Of a stretch of DNA of 64,000 nt, positions 26,042 through 35,047 are shown piece after piece. Both the position numbers and the translations under genes were made by a program. The first letter of the stretch is position 1. Each line of letters opens with the position of its first letter. The notes beneath the pieces are model-generated. The model ran no database searches and was not told the origin of the DNA. It saw only the letters and a program-made list of their open reading frames with translations. Source of the DNA: Xanthomonas sacchari. GTDB taxonomy: Bacteria > Pseudomonadota > Gammaproteobacteria > Xanthomonadales > Xanthomonadaceae. The stretch is from assembly GCF_040529065.1 (NCBI RefSeq), contig NZ_CP132343.1, positions 2,046,001 through 2,110,000 of the forward strand, written 5' to 3'.

Positions 26042-27631
26042 TCAGAGGTGGCCGGCGGCCGCAGGTGCGGCGATCGGGGTGACGGGACGCGGGGCGGGTT
26101 GCAGCAGGGCGGGCAGGTCGTCCGGCCCCTTGCGGATCGCCTTGAGCATCAGCTTGATCTCGATGATCAGCAGCGTGGTGTAGATCGCCACGAAGCCGGC
26201 GAGGGTGATCAGGATGTCGTGCAGGGCCAGGCCGGAGGCGGCATAGAAGGTCGGCAGCACGCCTTCCACCGCCCACGGCTGGCGGCCGTACTCGGCGACG
26301 AACCAGCCGCACTCGATCGCGATCCACGGCGCCGGCAGAGTCCATACCGTCAGCTTCAGGAACCAGCGCTTGTCCTCGAAGTTGTGCTTGCACGAGAACC
26401 ACAGTGCGGCGGCGAAGAAGGCGATCAGGTAGAAGCCCAGGCCGGCCATCACCCGGAACGTCCAGAACAGCGGCAGTACGCGCGGCACGGTGTCCAGCGC
26501 GGCCTTGGCGATTTCCTCCGGGGTGGCGTTGAGGATGTCCTCGCGGTAGCGCTTGAGCAGCAGGCCGTGGCCCAGGTCCTGCCAGTGGCGGTCGAACACC
26601 GCGCGCGCCTCGGCGTCGTTGCGGTTGGCCTTGAGCCGCTGCAGCGCGCCGTAGGCGATCTGCCCGCCACGCACGCGGTGCTCGGCGCGCTTGACCAGCT
26701 CCAGGATGCCCGGCACCGGCGTGTGCAGCGAGCGCGTGGCGATCAGGCCCATCAGGTACGGCACCTTGATCGCGTAGTCGTTCTTGCCCGTGGCCTGGTT
26801 GGGGATGCCGAAGGCGGTGAAGTCGGCCGGCGCCTGCTCGGTTTCCCACATCGCCTCGATCGCGGCCAGCTTCATCTTCTGGTGTTCGTTGGCGGCGTAG
26901 CCGCTCTCGTCGCCCAGCACCACCACCGACAGCGAGGACGCCAGGCCGAACGCGGCGGCCACCGCGAACGAGCGCCGCGCGATGTCGCGGTGCTTGCCGC
27001 GCAGAAGGTACAGCGCGCTGATCGACATCACGAACACCGCGCCGGTCACGTAGCCGGCGCTGACGGTGTGCACGAACTTGGCCTGCGCCACCGGGTTGAA
27101 TACCACCGCCATGAAGTCGACCACTTCCATGCGCATGGTGTCCGGATTGAACACCGCGCCGGTCGGGTTCTGCATCCAGCCGTTGGCGATCAGGATCCAC
27201 ACCGCCGACAGGTTGGTGCCCAGCGCCATCAGCCAGGTCACCATCAGGTGCTTGACCGGCGTGAGCTTGCTCCAGCCGAAGAAGAACAGGCCGATGAAGG
27301 TCGCTTCCAGGAAGAACGCCATCAGCCCTTCGATCGCCAGCGGCGCGCCGAAGATGTCGCCGACGTAGTGGCTGTAGTAGGACCAGTTCATGCCGAACTG
27401 GAACTCCATCACGATGCCGGTGGCCACGCCCATCGCGAAGTTGATGCCGAACAGCACGCCCCAGAACAGGGTCATGCGCCGCCACACGTCCTTGCGGGTC
27501 ATGACGTATACGCTCTCCATGATCGCGATCATGAAGGACAGGCCCAGGGTGAGCGGGACGAACAGGAAGTGGTACATCGCGGTCATGGCGAACTGCAGCC
27601 GCGACAGCTCTACGACAGTGGTGTCGATCAT
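26042..27631 (-). CDS. cydA: Cytochrome bd ubiquinol oxidase subunit I
   Basis: 529 residues, the long-Q-loop type. Haem ligands can be placed: the histidine in [14 protein letters not shown] (near residue 20), the one in [12 protein letters not shown] (near 190) and the methionine in [11 protein letters not shown] (near 395). The quinol-binding Q-loop lies between about 250 and 385, including [25 protein letters not shown]. The C-terminus has an extra Pro/Ala-rich tail. It is the first gene of cydABX; an FNR-type palindrome is centred about 96 bp before its start, which fits induction at low oxygen. Confidence 0.97.
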   Translation of the reverse strand: MIDTTVVELSRLQFAMTAMYHFLFVPLTLGLSFMIAIMESVYVMTRKDVWRRMTLFWGVLFGINFAMGVATGIVMEFQFGMNWSYYSHYVGDIFGAPLAIEGLMAFFLEATFIGLFFFGWSKLTPVKHLMVTWLMALGTNLSAVWILIANGWMQNPTGAVFNPDTMRMEVVDFMAVVFNPVAQAKFVHTVSAGYVTGAVFVMSISALYLLRGKHRDIARRSFAVAAAFGLASSLSVVVLGDESGYAANEHQKMKLAAIEAMWETEQAPADFTAFGIPNQATGKNDYAIKVPYLMGLIATRSLHTPVPGILELVKRAEHRVRGGQIAYGALQRLKANRNDAEARAVFDRHWQDLGHGLLLKRYREDILNATPEEIAKAALDTVPRVLPLFWTFRVMAGLGFYLIAFFAAALWFSCKHNFEDKRWFLKLTVWTLPAPWIAIECGWFVAEYGRQPWAVEGVLPTFYAASGLALHDILITLAGFVAIYTTLLIIEIKLMLKAIRKGPDDLPALLQPAPRPVTPIAAPAAAGHL

Positions 27632-27720
27632 GGCTGTGCTACCTCGTGGAAAATGTGCATCTGGGTGGCCGAGTGGCGGGAGATTGGAGGCGATCTTCCG
27701 CCGCTGTGGCGCGTTCGACC

Positions 27721-27734
27721 TTGATTCAGATCAA
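27721..27734. promoter_or_regulatory. FNR/CRP-type palindrome between cydA and cydD
   Basis: TTGATTCAGATCAA is a perfect TTGAT-N4-ATCAA palindrome, the consensus of FNR-like regulators. It lies in the 207-bp gap between the divergent cydABX and cydDC operons and could control both. Which CRP/FNR-family protein binds is not shown by the sequence. Confidence 0.8.
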
Positions 27735-27838
27735 TGTGCGAAACCGGCGTGCCCGGCATCGTGGCGGCCACGGTGGTTCCGGCCCGGAAGCGCCTTCCCC
27801 GCTAAACTGGCGGCTTCGTTCGCCGCGCCGAGCCCGTT

Positions 27839-29647
27839 TTGACCGATTCCGCCGAGCCGTCCGCCGCACTGCCCGCCGACACGCCGCAGCAGCGGCAGCA
27901 GCGCATGCGTTGGCTGGAGACCCTGGCTGCCGCGGCGCGTGGCCGCCAGCGCCTGGCCGCGGCGGCGATCAGCGTGTCCGGCGCGCTGCTGATCGTGCAG
28001 GCCGGCGCCATCGCCTGGCTGGTACAGGCGCTGCTGGTCGAGCGGCGCGAGCTGGCGCAGGCGCTGCCGGCCTTCGGCCTGCTGGCGCTGATGCTGGTCC
28101 TGCGCGCCGGGCTCGGCGCCGCCGCGCAGCGTGCCGCCGGCGATGTCGCCGATGCGGCCAAACTCGCGCTGCGTCGGCGCGTGTACCGGCAACTTCTGCA
28201 GCGCGGGCCGCTGTGGCTGCGCGGGCAGCGCAACGGCGAACTGGGCGAGCTGCTGCTGGCGCATGGCGATGCGCTGGACGGTTACTACGCCGGCTACCGG
28301 CCCGCGCGCTGGGAAGTGAGCGTGGTGCCGCTGCTGATCGTGCTGGCGGTGGCGTGGAGCGACTGGGTGGTCGGCCTGATCCTGCTGTTCACCGCACCGC
28401 TGGTGCCGATCTTCATGATGCTGGTGGGCTGGGGCGCCGAGGCCGCCGGCCGCCGCCAGTTGCGCGAACTGGCGCGGATGGGCGGACACTTCGCCGACCG
28501 CCTCAAGGGCCTGGGCCTGTTGCGCCTGTACGGGCGTGGCGAGGACGAACTGCGCGGCATCGCCGCCGCCGCCGAAGGCGTGCGCGAGCGCACGCTGAAA
28601 GTGCTGCGCATCGCGTTCCTGTCGTCCACCGTGCTGGAGTTCTTCGCCTCGGTCAGCGTGGCGATCGTCGCGTTGTACCTGGGCCTGAGCTACCTCGGCA
28701 TGATCGCCCTGCACGGCAGCGTGCCGACCCTGGGTACCGGCGTGTTCTGCCTGCTGCTGGCGCCGGAGTTCTATGCGCCGCTGCGGCGCCTGGCCGCGCA
28801 TTACCACGACCGCGCCAATGCCTTGGCCGCGGCGGCGGAGGTGGAGCGCCTGCTGGAGGGGCTGCCGCAGGATGCGGATACGCCGGTCGCGCGCGACGCG
28901 GGCGTGGCCGTACCGAACGATGTTGCCGCGGTGACGCCCATCGAGACCGATACCACTGCAGCGACGTTTTCCGTGCCCGCAGCGGGCGCAGCGCGTACCG
29001 AGCCATTGCTGCGTGCACGCGCGCTGCATCTGCGCCCGCTGGGCGCGCGCTGCGATGCGGTGCAAGAGCTGAACTTCGCATTGCACGCTGGCCAGCGCCT
29101 GGCCCTGGTCGGGCCCAGCGGCAGCGGCAAGAGCACGCTGCTGGAAGCGTTGGCGGGGTGGTTGCCGCCGCGTGCCGGCGCCTTGCAGGTGCGCGCAGGG
29201 CTGCGCATCGGCTACGCGGGGCAGCGCCCGTATCTGTTCCACGGCAGCATCGCCGACAACCTGCGCCTGGCCGATCCGCAGGCCAGCGATGCGCAGGTGC
29301 GTGCGGCGGCCGAGGCGGCGCAGGTGCTGCGTTTCGCCGCACGCCTGCCGCAGGGCCTGGACACGCCGATCGGTGAGCGCGGTTTCGGCCTGTCCGGCGG
29401 CGAAGCGCGCCGTATCGGCCTGGCCCGGCTGTTGCTGCGCGATCCGGAACTGCTGTTGCTGGACGAACCGACCGCGTTCCTGGATGCGGACACCGAAGCG
29501 GACCTGCTGCGCACGTTGGCGGAGTTCGCCCGCGGCCGCAGCGTGATCGTCGCCACCCACAGCGAAGCGGCGATGCGCTGGGCCGATGCGGTGCTGCGGC
29601 TGCCGGCGCGCGACGCGTCCACCGCGACGCAGGAGACGCTGTCATGA
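27839..29647 (+). CDS. cydD: Thiol/haem ABC exporter subunit CydD
   Basis: 602 residues if TTG at 27839 is the start; ATG at 27905 is an alternative, and neither has a strong ribosome binding site. Six membrane segments are followed by an ATPase domain with Walker A GPSGSGKST, signature LSGGEARRIGLARLLL and Walker B LLLLDEPTA. The NGELGELLLAHGDALDGYYAGYRPARWE segment is typical of CydD. The CydDC heterodimer acts in the inner membrane and is needed for assembly of the bd oxidase encoded next door. The stop overlaps the start of cydC by four bases. A spacer of about 60 residues rich in Ala and Thr precedes the ATPase domain. Confidence 0.93.
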   Translation: MTDSAEPSAALPADTPQQRQQRMRWLETLAAAARGRQRLAAAAISVSGALLIVQAGAIAWLVQALLVERRELAQALPAFGLLALMLVLRAGLGAAAQRAAGDVADAAKLALRRRVYRQLLQRGPLWLRGQRNGELGELLLAHGDALDGYYAGYRPARWEVSVVPLLIVLAVAWSDWVVGLILLFTAPLVPIFMMLVGWGAEAAGRRQLRELARMGGHFADRLKGLGLLRLYGRGEDELRGIAAAAEGVRERTLKVLRIAFLSSTVLEFFASVSVAIVALYLGLSYLGMIALHGSVPTLGTGVFCLLLAPEFYAPLRRLAAHYHDRANALAAAAEVERLLEGLPQDADTPVARDAGVAVPNDVAAVTPIETDTTAATFSVPAAGAARTEPLLRARALHLRPLGARCDAVQELNFALHAGQRLALVGPSGSGKSTLLEALAGWLPPRAGALQVRAGLRIGYAGQRPYLFHGSIADNLRLADPQASDAQVRAAAEAAQVLRFAARLPQGLDTPIGERGFGLSGGEARRIGLARLLLRDPELLLLDEPTAFLDADTEADLLRTLAEFARGRSVIVATHSEAAMRWADAVLRLPARDASTATQETLS

Positions 29648-31320
29648 GCGGCGGCACTCGCGACACCTTGCGCGGCGTGTTCGGCCGCCATCTCGGCCGG
29701 CTGCTGCTGACCGCACTGCTGGTGCTGTGCACGATGCTGGCCGGCGTCGGGCTGCTCGGCCTGTCCGGCGGCTTCCTCACCGCCGCGGCGCTGGCCGGCG
29801 CGGTCGGCATGGGCAGCGGGTTCAATTTCTTCTCGCCCTCGGCGGGCATCCGCGCACTGACCTTTGCCCGCATCGCCTCGCGCTATGGCGAAAAGCTGGT
29901 CGGGCACGACGCCACCCTGCGCATCGCCCGCGACCTGCGCGTGTGGTTCTTCCGCCGCGCGCTGCCGCTGGCGCCGGCGCGGCTCGGCGCCAGCCGCACC
30001 GGCGAGTTGCTGGCGCGGCTGATGTCGGACATCGGCGAGGTCGACGGCCTGGTGGTGCGCGCGCTGGCGCCGCTGGCGGCGCTGCTCGGCGTCGGCGCGA
30101 TCGGCATCGCCGCGGCGGCGGCGATCCACTGGCCGGCGGCGCTGGTGCTGGCCGCGCTGGCGCTGGCGATCGGCGTCGGCGTGCCGTGGGTGGTGGCGCG
30201 CGGCGGCGAAGCCCGCGAACGCGCACGCGCGCAGCAGCGCGAAGCCCTGCGCACGCTGGCCTACGAAGGCCTGGAAGGCGCCGCTGACCTGGCCGCGCTC
30301 GAGGCGCAGGCCGCCTGGATCGCGCGCGTGGACGCCAGCGCGCAGGCGCTGCGCAGCGAAGATCGGCGCCAGCGGCAGCGGTTGATCGGCGGCAACGCGC
30401 TGCACGCGCTGTGCGCGGCGCTGGGCTTGCTGGCGATGCTGTGGGTGGCGCTGGGTGCGGCGCGCGCCGATGCGATCAGCGCCGAACAGGCCGCGGGCCT
30501 GGTGTTCCTGACCGTGGCCCTGCTCGAGGTCTGGGCCGGCGCCGGCCTGGCCTGGCAGGCGCTGCAGTCCGGCCGCGTCGCCGCGCGGCGCCTGCAGGCG
30601 ATCGCCGGGCAGGCGCCGCCGGTGCTCGACCCGGCGCAGCCGCAGGCGCTGCCGGCCACGGGCGAGGTGCAGTTCGACCACGTCGTCTTCGCCTGGCCGG
30701 GCGAGACCCGGCGCGTGCTCGACGGTGTGACCCTGCGCATCGCGCCGGGCGAGCGCATCGCCCTCTCCGGCGACAGCGGCAGCGGCAAGACCACCCTGTC
30801 GGCCTTGCTGCTGCGGCTGTGGGATCCGCAACAGGGCAGCGTCCGCTACGCCGGCGTCGACCTGCGCGAGGTCGCCGAGGCGCAGTGGCACCGCCGCATC
30901 GCCTGGTTGCCGCAGGGCGCGCCGGTGTTCGCCGGCAGCGTGCGCGACAACTTGCGCCTGGGCGATCCCGCGGCCGACGATGCGCGCCTGCAGCGGGTGC
31001 TGGCCGACGTGCGGCTCGACGCCTGGCTGCACGAAGTCGGCGGCCTCGACGCCTGGCTCGGCGAGAACGGCGCCACCATGTCCGCCGGCCAGGCGCGGCG
31101 CCTGGCCCTGGCCCGCGCCCTGCTGCGCGAGGCGCCGCTGCTGGTGCTGGACGAACCCACCGAAGGCCTGGACGTGGACACCGCGCAAGCGTTGCTGCGC
31201 GACCTGGCGCAGGCGCTGGGCCCGCGCAGTCTGCTGCTGATCAGCCACGACGCGCTGCCCGAGGGCGTGGTGCATGTGCGTTATCGGTTGCAGGAGGGGC
31301 GGCTGCAGGTCGAAACCTAG
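29644..31320 (+). CDS. cydC: Thiol/haem ABC exporter subunit CydC
   Basis: 558 residues, with six membrane segments and an ATPase domain (Walker A SGDSGSGKTT, signature MSAGQARRLALARALL, Walker B LLVLDEPTEGLD). FNFFSPSAGIRALTFARIASRYGEKLVGHDATLRI is the typical CydC coupling region. It pairs with CydD. The signature has A in place of the usual G (SAGQ), a common variation in this family. A REP-like pair follows 18 bp after the stop, between this gene and the convergent metX. Confidence 0.94.
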   Translation: MSGGTRDTLRGVFGRHLGRLLLTALLVLCTMLAGVGLLGLSGGFLTAAALAGAVGMGSGFNFFSPSAGIRALTFARIASRYGEKLVGHDATLRIARDLRVWFFRRALPLAPARLGASRTGELLARLMSDIGEVDGLVVRALAPLAALLGVGAIGIAAAAAIHWPAALVLAALALAIGVGVPWVVARGGEARERARAQQREALRTLAYEGLEGAADLAALEAQAAWIARVDASAQALRSEDRRQRQRLIGGNALHALCAALGLLAMLWVALGAARADAISAEQAAGLVFLTVALLEVWAGAGLAWQALQSGRVAARRLQAIAGQAPPVLDPAQPQALPATGEVQFDHVVFAWPGETRRVLDGVTLRIAPGERIALSGDSGSGKTTLSALLLRLWDPQQGSVRYAGVDLREVAEAQWHRRIAWLPQGAPVFAGSVRDNLRLGDPAADDARLQRVLADVRLDAWLHEVGGLDAWLGENGATMSAGQARRLALARALLREAPLLVLDEPTEGLDVDTAQALLRDLAQALGPRSLLLISHDALPEGVVHVRYRLQEGRLQVET

Positions 31321-31338
31321 CGCTACTGCGCAGCGCTT

Positions 31339-31406
31339 TGTAGGAGCGGCTTCAGCCGCGACCCGCCTGACCGGGAACGCCGGTCGCGGCTGAAGCCGCT
31401 CCTACA
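31339..31406. repeat. REP-like pair, GTAGGAGCGGCTTCAGCCGC family
   Basis: Two inverted copies of the unit with a spacer of about 20 bases, in the gap between the convergent genes cydC and metX. The outer arms TGTAGGAGCGG/CCGCTCCTACA are perfect, so the whole can fold as one long hairpin. Confidence 0.9.
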
Positions 31407-31584
31407 GCGCCATCTGGCGCCTTTCAGGCCGAGGTCTGAGATGGAATCAGGGATGCACGCCCCTGGCTTTTCGCACCATTGCGCGTGCAGGAGCGGAGCG
31501 TGTTCCCTTGCGTGGAATCAGCCACGGCGAGCGAAATGCGTCATCACTCTCGCGCCATGGCGGACGTACAATTGCGCGCAGCCG

Positions 31585-32697
31585 CTACAGCGCGTCCAGA
31601 AATGCCCGCACCGCCGGTCCGAACCGCGCGAAATCCACCAGGAACGCATCGTGGCCCTGCGGCGAATCCAGCCCCAGGAACTGCGCCTGTGCGCCGCCGG
31701 CGCGCAGGCCGTCGGCGATCTGTTGCTGCTGTTGCACCGGGAACAGGATGTCGGTGTTGGCGCCCATCGCCAGGGCGCGCTCGATGCGGATCGTGGCGAT
31801 ACCGGCGAGCACGTCGCCGCCGGCAGGTTCGGCCAGGTCGAACCAGTCCATCGAGCGGCTCAGGTACAGATAGCAGTTCGGATCGAAGCGGCGCACGAAG
31901 CGGCGGGCATGGCCTTCCAGGTAGCTCTCGACCTGGAATTCCAGGCCGAACGGATCGTCGTCGGTCTGGTCCGAATCCAGGCGCACGCGGCCGAAGCGGC
32001 CGTCCCACTCCAGCGCCGAACGGTAGGTGATCACGCCGAGCTTGCGCGCCATGCGCATGCCCGACTCGGGATAGGTGGCCTCGTCGTAGTCGCCGCCGTT
32101 CCAGTTCGGGTCCAGCCGGATCGCCTCGCGTTGCAGCGAGCGGATCGCGATCGAGAACGGCAGCGCCTGCGCACTGCCGGAGATGTTGATGTGGCTGCGC
32201 GCCAGACCGGGATGCCGGTGCAGCAGCGCCAGTGCGGTCATGCCGCCCATCGAGTTGCCGATCACGCAGGCCAGTTGCGCGATGTCCAGTGCCCGCACCA
32301 CCTGCGCGGCGGCGTCGGCGCCGTCCTCGATCGACAACTCCGGGAAGCGCAGCCGGTACGGCTGGCCGTCGTCCGGATGCGGCGAGGCCGGGCCGGTCGA
32401 GCCCTTGCAACTGCCCAGCGAGTTCACGCAGATCACGAACCAGCGCTGCGTGTCGATCGGCTTGTCCGGTCCGAGCATGCCTTCCCACCAGCCGGGCGTG
32501 GGATCGTCGGCATTGGCCGCGGCATGCGCGTCGGGCGAGAGCCCGGTGACGATCAGGATCGCGTTGTCGCGTGCGGCCGACAGCGTGCCCCAGGTCTCGT
32601 AGGCGACCCGCGCGCCGTGCAATTGGCCGCCACGCTTCATCGGGAACGGCGAGGGCAGGGCGTGGAAGCGGCTGCCGGGCGGGATGAATTCGGTCAT
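31585..32697 (-). CDS. metX: MetX-type acyltransferase (homoserine/serine O-acyltransferase)
   Basis: 370 residues, alpha/beta hydrolase fold. The nucleophile serine is in GNSMGGMTALA (near 150), and the histidine of the triad is in GHDAFLVDF close to the end. VNSLGSCKGSTGPASPHPDDG is the substrate-side loop of MetX proteins. MetX normally acetylates homoserine for methionine synthesis. Xanthomonad members are known to act as serine O-succinyltransferases feeding cysteine synthesis, so the substrate cannot be taken from the name alone. The start at 32697 gives the usual length. It is a single-gene unit between REP-like pairs. Confidence 0.88.
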   Translation of the reverse strand: MTEFIPPGSRFHALPSPFPMKRGGQLHGARVAYETWGTLSAARDNAILIVTGLSPDAHAAANADDPTPGWWEGMLGPDKPIDTQRWFVICVNSLGSCKGSTGPASPHPDDGQPYRLRFPELSIEDGADAAAQVVRALDIAQLACVIGNSMGGMTALALLHRHPGLARSHINISGSAQALPFSIAIRSLQREAIRLDPNWNGGDYDEATYPESGMRMARKLGVITYRSALEWDGRFGRVRLDSDQTDDDPFGLEFQVESYLEGHARRFVRRFDPNCYLYLSRSMDWFDLAEPAGGDVLAGIATIRIERALAMGANTDILFPVQQQQQIADGLRAGGAQAQFLGLDSPQGHDAFLVDFARFGPAVRAFLDAL

Positions 32698-32821
32698 GCG
32701 CCGATTCTAGCCGCGCCATCGCGCATCCGGCGTATGCGTGGTGCGAGATGCAGCATGCCGATGGCGATGGCCGCCGCTGGTGCGCAGACGCTGGCCCGGC
32801 TTGTACGAACCGTTTATGCCG

Positions 32822-32888
32822 CGTAGGAGCTGCTTCAGCCGCGACGGCATTGCAGGTAGCGCGCGTCGCGGCTGAAGCCGCTCCTACG
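32822..32888. repeat. REP-like pair, GTAGGAGCGGCTTCAGCCGC family
   Basis: Two inverted units (the left with one change, AGCTGC for AGCGGC) between metX and the end of the ccm operon. It may act as the 3' boundary of the ccm mRNA. Confidence 0.85.
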
Positions 32889-32962
32889 CGACGCTCCCGC
32901 CGTTGCGGGAGGCGCCTCTGGCGGCGGTCGACATCCACCGCGTCTGCACGAGGTCGCAGTGG

Positions 32963-33982
32963 TCAGGGCTTGCCGATCACCAGCTCCACCGGCGCGGTCG
33001 CCGGCAGGTTCACCGTCACCGGTGCCGATTCCAGATCGCCCTCCTGGCGCATCGCGTTGCCGCTGGCCGACAGCCGCGCGACCACCTGCACCTGCTGCAG
33101 TTGCGAGAGTTTCTGCGTCGGCATCGGGCTGTCCGCGTCGCTCAGCGTCACCCGCAACGGCAGCGCCTGCAGCGGATGCTTCTGCACCGCCACCGGCATC
33201 GGCGGGCCGCCCGGCACGCGCGCGATCACGAACACGCTGGCGTCGCCGCGCAGGCGCACGCGAGCGGCGAAAGCCGGGTCCAGCGACACGGCCACGGTCA
33301 GGCCGGTGCTCGCCGGCGCCTGCGCATCCTGCGCCGCGGGCAGCGCCGGCAGGCCGGCCGCGCTGCGCGCCGCATCGATCTGTGGCCGCAGCGCCGCGGC
33401 GGTGGCCGCGTCCACGCGCGGCAACAGCGCTTCCCAGGTGGCTGCTGCGGCGGCGTCCTGGCCGCGTTGGCGCTGGGCGATGCCCAGGAACCAGGCGCCA
33501 CGTTCGCTGCCCGGCGCCAATTGCAGGGCGTGCTGCAGCCAGGCCAGCGCCTGGTCGTCGAACTGCCGTTGCGGGTTGGCCATCGCCCGCGCCTCGGCTG
33601 CTTCGATCAGCAGCGGCGCCTGCTCCGGCGCCAGGCGCACCGCTCGCGCGAATGCGGCCGCGGCCTCGGCGTGGTGACCCAGCGACATCTGGCTGCGGCC
33701 GAGCAAGGCCCAGCCGTCGGCCCGGTTGGGATCCTTCGCCAGTGCCGCCTGCAATTGCTTCACGCCGTCCTCGAGCGTGCGTGGTGCCTCGCGGTTCTGC
33801 GCCTGCAGCGCGCGCGGGGTGCCGACCAACGCATACAGCGCCGCCGTCGCCACGCCCAGCGCCAGGATCGCCACCGCCAGCACCGCGCCCTTGCGGCCGC
33901 GGCTGCGCAGCGGCCACAGCACCACCGCGAACACCAGCGCCGCCAGCGCCACCGCCGCGGCCGACATGCCCCAACTCAGCAT
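32963..33982 (-). CDS. ccmI: Cytochrome c biogenesis TPR protein CcmI
   Basis: 339 residues, with two membrane segments at the N-terminus (about 7-25 and 35-52) and then TPR repeats (LEDGVKQLQAALAKDPNRADGWALLGRSQMSLGHHAEAAAAFARAVRLAP). The C-terminal beta-rich domain (LTVAVSLDPAFAARV to ATAPVELVIGKP) is that of the CcmI/CycH type. It holds apocytochrome c for the CcmFH haem ligase. It is the last gene of the ccm operon; the preceding ccmH ends 4 bp upstream. Confidence 0.92.
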   Translation of the reverse strand: MLSWGMSAAAVALAALVFAVVLWPLRSRGRKGAVLAVAILALGVATAALYALVGTPRALQAQNREAPRTLEDGVKQLQAALAKDPNRADGWALLGRSQMSLGHHAEAAAAFARAVRLAPEQAPLLIEAAEARAMANPQRQFDDQALAWLQHALQLAPGSERGAWFLGIAQRQRGQDAAAAATWEALLPRVDAATAAALRPQIDAARSAAGLPALPAAQDAQAPASTGLTVAVSLDPAFAARVRLRGDASVFVIARVPGGPPMPVAVQKHPLQALPLRVTLSDADSPMPTQKLSQLQQVQVVARLSASGNAMRQEGDLESAPVTVNLPATAPVELVIGKP

Positions 33983-33986
33983 CGCC

Positions 33987-34445
33987 TCACCATTCCTGTT
34001 CGTCCTGCAGCGGCAGCGCGGTCGCTGCCGGCGCGCGTCGCCGCACCATCCGGATCAGCACCACGGCGCCGCCGGCCAGCAGCAACAAGGGGCCGAACCA
34101 CAGCAGCCAGGTGCGCGCTTCCAACTGCGGCCGGTACAGCACGAACTCGCCGTAGCGATCGACCAGGAACTGCTTGATCTGCGCATCCGACTTGCCCTGG
34201 TGCATCAGTTCCAGCACTTCGCGGCGCAGGTCCATGGCGATCTGTGCGTGCGAGTCGGCCAGCGACTGGTTCTGGCATTGCACGCAGCGCAGTTCCGCGG
34301 TCAGCGCATGGAAGCGCGCCTCCTCGGCGGCGGAGCGGTAGGCCAGCGGCGTCGGATCGGACACCGGTTCGGCGCCGGCCAGCGTGGACCACGCCAGCAG
34401 CGCCAGCAGGCCCAGCCGCAGCGCAGGCCGGCGGTGCTGGCTCAT
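33987..34445 (-). CDS. ccmH: Cytochrome c biogenesis thiol protein CcmH
   Basis: 152 residues with a signal peptide (to about AGA at residue 25), the redox motif LRCVQCQNQSLADSHAQIAMDLR (CxxC near 54-57), and a membrane anchor near 113-133. It reduces the CxxCH motif of apocytochrome c in the periplasm. In this genome the CcmH of E. coli is split into this short protein and CcmI. It overlaps ccmG by four bases. Confidence 0.95.
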   Translation of the reverse strand: MSQHRRPALRLGLLALLAWSTLAGAEPVSDPTPLAYRSAAEEARFHALTAELRCVQCQNQSLADSHAQIAMDLRREVLELMHQGKSDAQIKQFLVDRYGEFVLYRPQLEARTWLLWFGPLLLLAGGAVVLIRMVRRRAPAATALPLQDEQEW

Positions 34446-35047
34446 GGCGTGGCCTTGCCCTGGGCGCGCGTCGGCGGGGCGTCGCGCTCAGCCTTTTCCA
34501 ACGCCGGCAGCAGTTCGTCGCGGATGATCGCGTCGGTCAGCGGGCCGGCGTGCTTCCAGCGCACCACGCCGCGCGCATCGACCAGGAAGGTCTCCGGCGC
34601 CGCGGCCACGCCCCAGTCGATCGCGGTGCGCCCGTCGGGATCGAACAGCACCGCCAGGAACGGATTGCCCAACTGCTCCAGCCAGCGCAACGCGTCCTCG
34701 CGGCTGTCCTTCCAGTCGTAGCCGATCACCCGCACGCGCTTGCTCAGCGCGAAGCGGGTCAACACCGGGTGCTCCTCGCGGCAGGCCGGGCACCAACTGC
34801 CCCACACGTTGAGCACGTACGGCGCGCCGAGCAGCTCGCTGCTGCGCACGCGGATCGAGGCATCGTGCAGCAACGGCAGTGCGAACGCCGGTGCCGGCTT
34901 GCCGATCAGCGCCGACGGCAGCGCGTCGCGATCGGCGCTGCCGGAGCGTTGCACCGCATACACCATCAACGCCAGCAGGCCGAGGAAGAACAGCGCGCCC
35001 AGGACGATGGCGGGCAGCGGCAGGCGACGTGGAGCGGGAGCGGACAT
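34442..35047 (-). CDS. ccmG: Thioredoxin-like thiol:disulphide interchange protein CcmG/DsbE
   Basis: 201 residues, with an N-terminal membrane anchor (about 10-28) and a thioredoxin fold with active site WCPAC (NVWGSWCPACREEHPVL near 84) and cis-proline region VAAAPETFLVD. It keeps the thiols of CcmH and apocytochrome c reduced. Its start overlaps the stop of ccmF by one base. The length fits the family. Confidence 0.95.
   Translation of the reverse strand: MSAPAPRRLPLPAIVLGALFFLGLLALMVYAVQRSGSADRDALPSALIGKPAPAFALPLLHDASIRVRSSELLGAPYVLNVWGSWCPACREEHPVLTRFALSKRVRVIGYDWKDSREDALRWLEQLGNPFLAVLFDPDGRTAIDWGVAAAPETFLVDARGVVRWKHAGPLTDAIIRDELLPALEKAERDAPPTRAQGKATP

Noticed and set aside
31441-32826. 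461-codon + strand frame opposite metX
   Set aside because: Antisense to a gene with clear catalytic motifs and full family length.
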